In this document: positions 11,158 to 20,975 of the stretch, in pieces
How positions within the stretch are numbered: position 1 is the first letter of the stretch
How the letters are laid out: every line of letters begins with the position of its first letter
Source of the DNA: Parasitella parasitica
Taxonomy: Eukaryota > Mucoromycota > Mucoromycetes > Mucorales > Mucoraceae
DNA: 64,000 nucleotides
Assembly: GCA_025201805.1 (NCBI GenBank)
Contig: MU619256.1
Location: 101,356-165,355 of the forward strand
Direction of reading: 5' to 3'
Made by a program: the position numbers and the translations under genes
Notes under the pieces: model-generated
What the model was told of the DNA's origin: nothing
Databases searched by the model: none
The model's input: the letters and a program-made list of their open reading frames with translations, nothing else

Positions 11158-11707
11158 GCAACTTACAACAATGACTTTTGTCTAAGCATAATATGCGACA
11201 AGAGAGCAATTTCAAACAAGTTGTGAAAGACGCCAAATGCTGCCCAGATTCTACCTGCGTTCATGAGCGAAAATGTGAATGAAGCAAAGAATGTCGAGAT
11301 AAGATACAGCAATATCAAGGCATTGAATGGGCCTACGGATCTGCGACTGCGAGGTAAGGAAGGTAAATGAATCCAAAAGATGTGATATAGGGAGTACAGA
11401 GTGGATACAGCGATGATGATGACAGTAAAGATGGTTGTGGCGTTAAATGCATCATCGTCATAGTCTAGCGTTTTCAGTGCATGGTATCAGCGTATACAAT
11501 GTAATGTCGTTTTCAAAGTGTTTTTCTGATACTACCTTCGATATGTGATATCCAAGTTGGGATGGCAAACAGCTTGCTGAAGCCTCTGCTTGGGGCATTT
11601 GGGATCTCAGATATCCATTTCGCATCTACTCGAGATGTTATTGACAACAGAAGAGAGAAAAATAAGCACGAAATCATTTTGGAAGTAGGGGCATTCAGTT
11701 TTTTCAT
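10381..11707 (-). CDS. Orphan membrane protein: signal peptide plus seven predicted TM helices
   Basis: Four exons: 11707-11536, 11464-11167, 11073-10642, 10576-10381. They sum to 1098 nt (365 aa). The ATG at 11707 opens a signal peptide (about residues 1-25, ending near VDA). Seven hydrophobic segments follow: TIFTVIIIAVSTLYSLY, ALILLYLISTFFASF, FGVFHNLFEIALLSHIML, CFAYLLITMFSVIVLPW, VAIIYTAATLHAIGNAF, VIFQFIYGISFPMYAYY and VLVMVSGIALAGISIAIG. Between TM4 and TM5 lies a long hydrophilic, Gln-rich loop (LVQQLQQQQQKK). The topology resembles a seven-TM receptor, but no receptor family motif was recognised, so no ligand or pathway is proposed. The second intron (11074-11166) contains a TA microsatellite. 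Confidence 0.7.
11127..11153. repeat. TA microsatellite in an intron
   Basis: About 13 TA units within the second intron of the seven-TM protein gene. Shorter TA runs lie in CCH1 intron 2 (27899-27918), CCH1 intron 13 (near 22580) and NCA2 intron 3 (near 19530-19548). Confidence 0.85.
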
Positions 11708-13207
11708 CAATGCTCTTTTATATATGCTGGTATATTGATACGGCCGGACGTACGGCTTGAAACAGCGCCTGTTTGAAAATTGACCATGTACATTTCATAC
11801 AAACCGAACATTGATAAAATTCTGATTATGTGAGTTGAACCATCTCTATGATAAGATTGGAGTGGATGGTCTATTTTTTATTTTTATTTTTTTATTTCAT
11901 TTTACCCTGATATAGATGTATTGCGCCTAAACAAGTGCCTGATCCAAGGTTACAAGTAAAATTAAATTCACATGGCCACCTATTGCCTGCGTCTATTTTA
12001 AGCCAGTGTTACCCATTATCTCTCTCAGACGTCTACTCAAACCGCTGATAAAATCACTGCTCCTTGGAACTATGGGGCTTCGTGTCGCCTCTTCTCATTA
12101 TATTGATAGTGAACATTGGCGATTGACATCCAAGTTGCCATTGTCAAGTCTATTAGTTCTTCCGAGGGTACCGAAACTATCGGCTCTGGTAAGGTAAAAT
12201 CTTGGATTGAAGCCTATGATGATCCATATTATTGACGGGAGCGTTTACGGCCTCCCTATCAAGTCTATCGGTACATATCTTTCTGATTGTCCCTTTTTCT
12301 GGCGTTATTCACTTGATCAGAAATCTAATACGTATACATTGATTTGATATTGCGGTAAACGCATCAACGATGCATGTGAATAAACTTTGCAAGTTTGGCT
12401 GAACAAACAGACGACATTCGCATCGCCATAATGCCTATTAGTTTGTTTGTGCAAGTTTGAGGGTTAGTTGTGGTTTCTCTCGTATTGATAATCTTAGTGA
12501 ATTCAGAAGTTGTTGCTTTTTGCTTGGTAAGACGGCAAGGTTTGCATGCTCGTGCATGTAGTAATTTCTGCCAGATTCTGTACGCTGAAGAATTTATCAA
12601 GAGTGACCCTGAAAAAAAAAAAAAAAAAAAATGAAAGCAATTCCCTTGCTTCGAACATCTTTCAATGCTAGTATCCCTGCTGCTTTGAAACATAACCGAT
12701 ATGAAGCCTAATTTAGATTCTGATATTGATTGCAAGATCTTTCAAAAGATCCTCCTAATGATTTGAAAAACATCGAACGAGATACTAGCTTCTGTAAACA
12801 CCTTGGTAAAGTTGCTAATAGCTTTGTCCAAAACTAAGCTAATGAATTTTTGTGCTAACAACTGCTTTCCGAATCTCTACCCGGTGTTGAGCATATTGTA
12901 TAATATTGAAAGTAGTGTTGTGAGCAGTGGGTATTGTCGCTGTAAACACAAATTACTCAACCAGGCTTTGCTCAAGTAAGCTTTTCTACCATGATCACCA
13001 TACTGGCCAGCTTGTCTAATCTAATCATGTCTCATTGTTTTGACTAATTCAGCACGAAAGGATTGTATAGTAGGCGTTTTGAACTAGCTTTTAAAGCGTC
13101 CTGGTAAAAATGGCAAGAGTCTTTTGGAACTGTTAAATATCTGGTCAGCCCAATATCTGTAAAAGGAGGTTCTATTTTCATGATCTTTTATGTGTATAAG
13201 TATGCAT
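11708..13207. other. Gene-poor 1.5-kb region with coding relics
   Basis: No intact gene. Between about 12030 and 12230 the plus strand contains two protein-like blocks in different frames (TADKITAPWNYGAS, then SSSEGTETIGSGKVKSWIEA, ending YDDPYY and a stop), separated by stops. They look like remains of a decayed gene. A second eroded block (12725-12980) has frequent stops. An A run sits at 12612-12630. Confidence 0.4.
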
Positions 13208-15448
13208 TTATGGTGTATCTTTAGGACAGATCAATGTTTTATAATCCTTAATTGTGCCAGAAAACTTGTTGAGTACACCATCTGCACAAATCCAAATTTC
13301 GTTGCAGACCGTGTTGATGAATCTTTCATCGTGAGAAACAATGATAACACCACCTTTGAATTCAGCAAGTGCATCCTGCAGGGCATCCATGGACTCCATG
13401 TCTAAATGATTGGTAGGTTCGTCAAGAACCAGAATATGAGGATATTGCATACTAAGACATGCAAATGCAACACGCGACTTTTGACCACCAGATAAGGTCT
13501 TCATGACTTGAAGGCCTACCATGCCAGTGATACCAAACGAACCCAGATGGCGACGGTACTCTTCTTCTGTCTTGCCAGGAAACTGGTCAGCCATGAATCC
13601 AACGGCATGCTTAGTCAGGTCGAGTTGGTCAATGTGATGTTGTGTAAAGTAAGCAATGCGGAGGCGGCCATTGCGATGAACGATACCCGAAGAAGGCTTA
13701 TTTTCCTCGGTCAAAAGCTTCAACATGGTAGATTTACCAGCACCGTTGGGACCGACAACAGCAATACGAGAATCCATTCTCAAATCAATATTCACATGGC
13801 GGATGATAGTCTTTTCAGCGTTGTAGCCAAACGTAACTTCATCCATTTGAAGGATAGGCGGCGATATCTGGTCAGGATTAGGGAACTGGAAGGTAATCAG
13901 TTTCTCATCTTCAGGGGGCTCCAGTACGGGAAGCTTCTCCAAGATCTTGATTTTAGATTGAGCTTGAGGGGCACGCTTAGCATTGTATCTCCAGCGATCG
14001 ATAAAGTCTTGAAGATGTTTGCGATATTGCTCTTGAGATTCGTATTCTTTGATTTGGGCCTTGTGGCGTTCTTCCTTGGTCCCGTGAAAGTTGGTAAAGT
14101 TGCCCTTGTAGTATTCCAATTTCTCAGAGTGCATGTATAAAATGTCTGTGGCAACTTCGTCCAAGAACTCTCTGTCGTGAGAGACAACGAGCAACGTATT
14201 GGGCCAAGTTTTGAGGTAGCTTTCAAGCCAAACAATAGCAGGAATATCCAACATGTTGTCGGGTTCATCCAACATAAGGACGTCGGGTTTGCAAAAGAGG
14301 GCACGAGCAAGCGAGATTCTCATTCTCCAACCACCAGAGAACTCCTTGGTGGGTCTCTTTTGTTCTTTAGTTCCAAAGCCGAGACCAGCCAAGATAGCAG
14401 ACGCCTTGCTTTCGGCCTTGTCGCTCTCAATGTCACTGAGTTTGCTGAACACTTCCTTGAGCTCCGTGTTCAAATTGTCTTTCTCTGCTTCAATGGCCTT
14501 CTTTTCATCGTCATTGAGCTCTTGTTCATCTCTTTGCTTGGATTCGAGGTCGCCAATTCTAGCCGATAATTCGCGCTCCTTTCCGAGCAAATGCTCACGC
14601 CAAACATCCGCACGAAGGACCATTTCGATAGCTGGCGTTTCATCACCATGTACCTAACGTGGCAACGAATTAGTCGCATGGAAACAGCTGTATGCTGGCT
14701 GTACACTTACTTCTTGCTCGACGTACAAAAGCGAAATGTGTTGAGGGACAGCAATCTCACGACGAGACATGGCACGAAGAAGAGTAGATTTACCAATACC
14801 GTTTTTACCAACAACACCGTAGCGTCTGCCAAACGCAACGGTCAAATTAGCGTCTGTCAAAATACGTCGACCAGCAAACGAAATGTCAAAGTTCTCAATC
14901 TTAATGTCCTTATTCTTTCCTTTGGTAGTGGTGTAATCCAAGACGGGGTTGTACAGTTTGTACTCTTCCTGTAATTTCTTCTGTTCATCCAGCAAACGAG
15001 ATGCCTCGTATTGTACCTTCATATTGCTCTTTTCTTCACGCTTGGCCATCTTGGCAGCGATCTTGGCCTCGGCCTTGCGCAGCTTTTCTTGATTCACTTG
15101 AGACTGGATGCGGTGACCTGAGGTGTGCTCCAAATCAACTGTGCCTCTGCCTAGACTAGCAGTGGCAGATAACCCGCTCTGACTGCTCATTGTAAACGAG
15201 TTTTCCAGCTTGGAAAGCTTTACCGGGGCCGAATTCTTTTGATTTTCTTGCAGCAGCGCTGATAGATGTTCACATAATTCATCGATTTTCGTCTCGTCGC
15301 CTCCAGCATCAATGAGAATGGGCTTTACAAAATCGGTAATGGCATCTTCGTCATCTTCAAAGTCATTCTCTCTGAGGTAGCCATCAATGTATTCTATGAT
15401 AGCATTGTCAACTCCGGGAACTGCCTCTCTAATAAGCTGGATAGACAT
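13208..15448 (-). CDS. GCN20: ABC-F ATPase, GCN20/ABCF3 type
   Basis: Exons 15448-14711 and 14653-13208 (intron 57 nt) encode 727 aa, within the usual range for GCN20/ABCF3. The N-terminal about 200 residues precede two ABC cassettes. NBD1 has Walker A GKNGIGKST, signature FSGGWRMRISLA and Walker B VLMLDEPDNMLD, followed by LLVVSHDREFL. NBD2 has Walker A GPNGAGKST, signature LSGGQKSRVAFA and Walker B ILVLDEPTNHLD, then VIIVSHDERF. There are no membrane segments, as expected for ABC-F. In yeast GCN20 acts with GCN1 on ribosomes to activate the eIF2 kinase GCN2 under amino-acid starvation. The start codon lies 261 bp from the divergent eIF3L start. Walker B of NBD1 has DEPDNMLD where ABC-F proteins often have DEPTN. 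Confidence 0.95.
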
Positions 15449-15709
15449 TCTATGAGATCTGCTTTTAACCCAGAAAAAAGAAGGGAGAAAGTATATAGTA
15501 AAAACTCGTATTCAGCCGCAGTACAAACATCTGGGTGGCTTGATGATTGCTGGCATTGCCTGCCTTGTTGATGAACGCTTCATCAACCAAAGTGACTCGA
15601 GATCCTGCTGGGTCGTTCTCTCTCTCCCCCCCCCCTCCTAGAGTAGATTTTTTTTTTTATTTTTTTTTATCTTCTTTCTTTTTTCTCTCGAAACAATACA
15701 AACCATAAA
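15449..15709. promoter_or_regulatory. Divergent promoter between GCN20 and eIF3L
   Basis: A 261-bp interval separates the start codons of two translation genes on opposite strands and must hold both promoters. Facing the eIF3L start it is strongly pyrimidine-rich: CT repeats, a C run near 15629-15637 and T runs at 15649-15670, typical of highly expressed fungal genes. No TATA box is evident. Confidence 0.55.
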
Positions 15710-17522
15710 ATGTATCAAGATATCTTTGAAGAGGATGATTTAATGGCCGAGGTTGAGCTCGTCGCTCAGGCCCGTTACTCTCAAAACAACGATGTTGAGA
15801 GCGGCTTTGATACAGAAGGTAGGCTGATTTCTTGGGAGGAGGGAGGAGGGAGGAGGGAGGGGTAAATGGCAGCTGCCCAGCGATTAACACATTGCCCAGC
15901 CGTCTCTTCTCAAACGACAACCACGCAAATCCCCGATGGTGTTAGAAACTTTATCCTCCATTTTTATCGCAACGTCATTGATAACAATGTCTATGAACTC
16001 CACAACATTTATGACAGCTCCTTTAACAAGTTGACCGAAAAGTACTATCAAAAGCAAGCGTGGCCTGAAGCCGAAGTCATCGCTCCTCTTGTCAATGACG
16101 GTAAATAAGAGCAAACAAACAGTATCGATTTACTGGGGAATTCAGCTACTGACTTTTTGCTATATAACGTAGACCAAGTTTTCTTGACATTGTACCGCGA
16201 ACTCTACTACCGTCATATTTACGCCCACTTGACTCCTACGTTGGACCAGCGTTTCCACTCTTATGAAAACTATTGCGACCTGTTCAACTACATTTTGAGT
16301 AACTATTTGCACAGCCTTCAACGTGAATGTCTCTGTTTGGCCAACTAAAACATTTTGCACATTAGACTCTGAGGGCCCCGTTTCATTAGAATTGCCCAAT
16401 CAATGGCTATGGGATATCATTGACGAATTCATCTACCAATTCCAGTCCTTTTGCAATTTCCGCGATCGCACCAAGAACAAGACAGACGCTGAGGCTGCCT
16501 TGATGCAAGAAAACTCGCAAATCTGGAGCTGCTACAGCGTTTTGAATGTCCTCTATTCATTCATCCAGAAATCTCGTATCAATGAGCAGTTATTGGCGAA
16601 TAAGAACGGGGGCGACATGACGGAGGCCGCTGGTGAGTACGGCTCTCGTCCTCTTTACAAAATGCTGGGCTATTTCTCCATCATCGGTCTCGTTCGCGTC
16701 CACTGCTTGTTGGGCGATTATGTTCTTGCCTTGAAGATGATGGATAACATTGATTTGAATAAGAAGGCCATGTTTGCACGTGTCACTCCCTGCCATGTCA
16801 CCACCTACTATTATGTTGGTTTTGCTTACATGATGCTCCGTAGATACGCCGATGCCATCCGAGTTTTCTCCACCGTCCTGTCTTTTATACAAAGAACCAA
16901 GCAATATCATTCTCGTTCATACCAATTTGACCAGATCGCCAAGAAGGGCGACCAAATGTACGCTCTTTTGGCCATTTGCATTGCTCTCTGTCCCACCAGA
17001 TTAGATGAAAACATCCACTCTCAACTTCGCGAAAAATACGGCGAGCAGCTCTTCAAGATGCAAAAGAGCGAAGAGTCGCTTCTTGTCTATATCGATCTCT
17101 TCCAATTCGCCTGCCCCAAATTTCTTTCACCCAGCGGTAAGGGTGCCGACGCCCATCAAAACCAGCTCAAGGTATTCATGTCGGATATCGATATCCAGAT
17201 CAACCTCCCCACTCTCCGTTCTTTCATGAAGCTCTACACGTCCATGGGCATTGACAAATTGGCTAAATTCTTGGAAATCGACTCTGAGGAACTCAAGACT
17301 CAATTATTGATCTTTAAGCAAAAGTCTCGCCAATACAAGTGGGTCGAGGGCAACCTTTTGCAGGGCGAGTATCTACCTACGTCAGATGTTGATTTTTGCT
17401 TGAAGCAAGATGTTGTGCACATTGCTGAAAGCAAGGTCGGTCGTCGTTATGGCGATTGGTTCTTGCGCAACATCAACCGTTGTGAAGACATTTTGGCAAA
17501 CTTGGAACTTAGCAGAGCATAA
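15710..17522 (+). CDS. EIF3L: Translation initiation factor eIF3 subunit L
   Basis: Four exons: 15710-15818, 15900-16100, 16173-16298, 16366-17522. They total 1593 nt (530 aa), close to animal eIF3L. Introns are 81, 72 and 67 nt; the first contains a GGGAGGA repeat. Family landmarks include [74 protein letters not shown], the [20 protein letters not shown] region and a C-terminal PCI domain ending in [20 protein letters not shown]. eIF3L is a non-core subunit of eIF3, absent from S. cerevisiae but present in many filamentous and early-diverging fungi; it helps recruit mRNA to the 40S ribosome. Splicing phases agree at every junction. Confidence 0.95.
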
Positions 17523-17973
17523 ATTTACAACTGATTTCTCTTGTACACACCGCACATTTATTTTTACGAACCTTACTCTTTCTCTTCTTTTTCTTGTTGA
17601 ATTAAACTTGCACACAAACCATTTTGCCTCGGGAAAATCTGCTGCTCCAAGCTAGAAAAATCAAGATTGATTTGCCGTCATGTCATCAATCATGGAAAAC
17701 CTTTTCGTTTCACACTGATAAGACATCCTTAAACCAAAGACCGGGATTTCTTTTAATTAAGCAAGAAGCATGTCCATTTCTGATTTGGACGCTCTTGAAT
17801 GCCCGTTGAGCAGCACTTGAAGCCAACTTTTTGAGATTTTTCTCGGCAGATTTATGGCACCGGATTAAAAGATATTGCATTTGATAAAATGGAACCCAGA
17901 CCATGGTTGGAAAAAAAAAAAAAGAAAAACACGAACAAAAAGATGTGTGGGTACAGTTTCTTTTTTTAACAAC
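17523..17973. other. Intergenic region between eIF3L and NCA2
   Basis: Mostly 3' flank of eIF3L and promoter of NCA2. A 64-codon minus-strand ATG frame (17904-17710) includes KNLKKLASSAAQRAFKS, but nothing supports it as a gene. An A-rich patch lies at about 17911-17935, just upstream of the NCA2 start. Confidence 0.45.
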
Positions 17974-20171
17974 ATGTCAACGTTTGTCAGCGAACAAGTA
18001 AAGCGAATCAACGCATCACTTACGCAGTCATTTGAAAAGCACCTGGCCATCACTGCAAGCCTATCGTCGTTGGACGAGAGGGACAGATTTTTGCTTGAAA
18101 CGTCTCAAGCCATAGACTTGGGCAGTGCAAGCTTACCTTCCTTTGAAAAAGTGCAAGAGTATCTTGAAAAGTACAGCAAGCTCAAAAGCAGTCAAGATGA
18201 CAATGCATTAGCAACTGCTTCTGCCGCTGATCCAGCCCTTGAATGGCTTTTTGTAGCTAAATGTGCAATTGCTATCTATGGTCAAGTGTTCTCCAAGGTG
18301 CTCAACCTGACTTTACCTATTTCCGAGTCCATTGACTATTGGAACAGCATCCAGGGGAGCACAATAAACGAATTATATTACGCAATGCAAGGTAATGAGG
18401 CTCTTCTTGTTATATAACTTGGAACGGCATGTACTGATCTTTTGGACAGTCGCACCGCATCGCATTTATTCGCTATTAAAGAATACAGTCAGCCAGATCA
18501 ACACCGCATCTTCTGCTGTTGATCAAGTCAAATCACTCTTTACATCTTCCGACTATGTTTTATCTCAATTGTTCCCTATTCACGGCAGCACTGTTGGCAA
18601 GAACAAGGAGAAAAAGCAATCTCTCAAGCCCTTTAATGCGTTCAAGTTTTTCAACCTGTCTTCGTATCATCATCGTCCATTGATCCTCGAGATAATCAGC
18701 GATGAAGTTAGCCTCAAAAAGAAATCACTGCAGCAATTTCGCTCGGAACAGGCGGCCAGCTTGGGGGTTTTGCTCCTGACGCCGCCTCAGTTTAACAGCG
18801 AGGCTGATTTTGCAACTGCAACTGCAAAGGAAACCAAGAACTGCATCGAGGTGATTAAATACGTAATGGGATCATCTTTCAAGACCGCCGACAGCGATAG
18901 CAGCATCCAAAAGAACACACATCATCTGCAGCAACGGCTTAGTACGATGGACTTGAAAGGGACATCTGCAAATGATGCTACGGTAGAATTGTACAACCTA
19001 GTGAGAAAATGGTCTTCCACTTACAATGGCAAACTGCAATGCATTCAGTCATCATACGGCATGCCGTCCTTGATGACACGCTATTGGATCCCAGCACTAG
19101 GCTCTTACTTTGTTGGTAACATTGCCATCCGCTATGGATTCAAAAGAAAGAATGATATCATACACTGGATTGAAGAAATCGGTAAAACGGCACACGATTT
19201 TGTGCTGAATTGGATTTGGGAGCCAGTCGTCAAAGTCTACGGGACAATAAGGCTCAAGGATCAAAGATTAAGCCTACTGAGTAAGGAGGGGCTTCAAAGC
19301 GACCTCGATGTAAGCTGTTCTGAAGCATGCGAAAAGAGCTGTCGTTGACATTTTATTCTAGTCACTAGAGCGTATGGTGGTCGGCTTTGCAAGAGACAAT
19401 CTGCACATGTCAGAAAACGAATTATCTCGCCTAGCTATAGATATTCGTGAAGGCGATATGTCTGTGCTATTAAAAGAATACGAAAAGGAGATCAAGGTAA
19501 GCAGTGGATTTTCAACAAAAAGCGTTATATATATATATATATATATACTAACATTCTCTTTAGAACCCCTTGAAAAATGTTATCGTAGGTGATTTGTTGC
19601 AAACTATCCTCATTCAAGTACAAAAGACCAAAGTGGATGTCGATTTGGCCATGTCTGCATTAGACAAACTACTCAAATCAAACGAGTTGAATTTTGCCTT
19701 TTTAGGTATGTACTTTTTTTTTTAATTGACAAACACGCCTTTATTGTTCCTAATTTATATGCAGCGGTTGCACCATCAATGCTTTTGACTTGGGCCTCTG
19801 TTTCTTGGTTTAAAAACACGATACAAGGAAGATCACAGCAAAAGATGAAAAAAACTGGCATCCCAATGAAAGAGACACTCCGTCGTATAGAAAGACAACT
19901 GATCGTTGTAGAACCAATCCAGAACGATAAAGGAGAGCTCAATGAATGGAGTAGTAGTAACGATCAACATCAAATTGAGTGTGAAACGCAAGGAATTCTA
20001 CTGTGTGAAGTCCATTTATTGCGTGCATACGCTCGCTCGTTACCCCTTCGAAATTCAACTCGTGCACGATTTTTGGAGGATATCCGAGACTTGGAAAACC
20101 CATCGTTGACAAACGAACAAAAGATTCAAACCATTGCCCGAATGAGTAGATTTTGGAGCTTTTTAACTTGA
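17974..20171 (+). CDS. NCA2: NCA2-family mitochondrial protein
   Basis: Five exons: 17974-18391, 18450-19309, 19362-19496, 19564-19705, 19765-20171. They total 1962 nt (653 aa), with introns of 52-67 nt. The C-terminal half carries the NCA2 signature: [87 protein letters not shown] and [18 protein letters not shown]. At least two hydrophobic membrane segments are visible there; the N-terminal half is less conserved. Yeast Nca2 is a mitochondrial membrane protein that, with Nca3, influences expression of the mitochondrial ATP6/ATP8 transcripts. Intron 3 contains a short TA repeat. The ATG at 17974 follows an A-rich leader. Confidence 0.9.
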
Positions 20172-20469
20172 TTTTTTTTTTGTTGATGTTTGAATGAAAT
20201 TCTGATCATTAATCCCAATTCTACTCAATGCTAATCACAACGCATTTCCCATCGTCATCGAATATAGATATATATATATATATACTATTTTCCTAAATGT
20301 TCTCCTTATCATAAAAAGAAACGTTACGTTACAATGGGAAACCCCCTTAATTTCAACTGTCCTGAAATAGATTTCCTGTTGTCAATAAATACCGTATTTT
20401 CTCTCATCGCTGTAGACTTTCTTTCTATCACTCATACACATAACATTCTGCAGAAAAGGAAAGAAAGAA
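20172..20469. other. Intergenic region with a TA microsatellite
   Basis: About 300 bases without a gene. A TA repeat lies at about 20265-20284. The right side is the leader of the small membrane-protein gene. Confidence 0.4.
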
Positions 20470-20943
20470 ATGAAGTTAGCACTGGTACTCTTGTTGGCTA
20501 TCTACTGCATTCTCGCTAGTGCAATTCCTGATACAGTCTCCCAAAATGGTATTGCTGAATCTGGCCCATTCACAAACAAAGTCTCTGGCTCTGGCAGCAG
20601 CGCTCAAACATTCAGTCAGTCGACCACTGAATACACAACTCAGGATGGCCGCACCATTGTAAGTGATAATACCAACTTTCAACGTAGCTCTTCAAACGGT
20701 TACAAATTCCAACCAAAATCCTGGATCATTGCAACTACAATGTCATTAATTCTTTNNNNNNNNNNNNNNNNNNNNNNNNNNNNNNNNNNNNNNNNNNNNN
20801 NNNNNNNNNNNNNNNNNNNNAAAAAAAAAAAAAAGAGAACAAATGATGTAACAAATCAATATGTTACAAAAGACCAGTTGAAAGAAGAAATCTCAAGACA
20901 ATTGACTTTAGTGAGCAGCAGGAAGAGAAGACTGTCATATTAA
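20470..20943 (+). CDS. Small Ser/Thr-rich type I membrane protein, interrupted by an assembly gap
   Basis: The ATG at 20470 opens a strong signal peptide (MKLALVLLLAIYCILASA). A short Ser/Thr/Gln-rich extracellular part follows, then the start of a hydrophobic segment (SWIIATTMSLIL) that runs into 65 undetermined bases. After the gap and a 14-A run the same frame reads through a charged tail (VTKDQLKEEISRQL, then SSRKRRLSY) to a stop at 20941-20943. The simplest reading is signal peptide, serine-rich ectodomain, one transmembrane helix and a basic cytosolic tail. The gap could instead hide an intron, so the C-terminal part is provisional. It converges on the calcium-channel gene with about 30 bp between the stop codons. 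Confidence 0.5.
   Translation: MKLALVLLLAIYCILASAIPDTVSQNGIAESGPFTNKVSGSGSSAQTFSQSTTEYTTQDGRTIVSDNTNFQRSSSNGYKFQPKSWIIATTMSLILXXXXXXXXXXXXXXXXXXXXXXKKKKKRTNDVTNQYVTKDQLKEEISRQLTLVSSRKRRLSY
20756..20820. other. Assembly gap (65 N) next to an A run
   Basis: A run of 65 undetermined bases followed immediately by 14 A. It interrupts the coding frame of the small membrane-protein gene. Long homopolymers probably caused the assembly break. Confidence 0.99.
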
Positions 20944-20975
20944 ATCATCCATCTTGTTTATTATCAGAGCTTGTC

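Noticed and set aside
13508-14140. A 210-codon plus-strand open frame
   Set aside because: It lies entirely antisense to the second NBD of the GCN20-type gene, whose motifs are unambiguous, and has no domain of its own.
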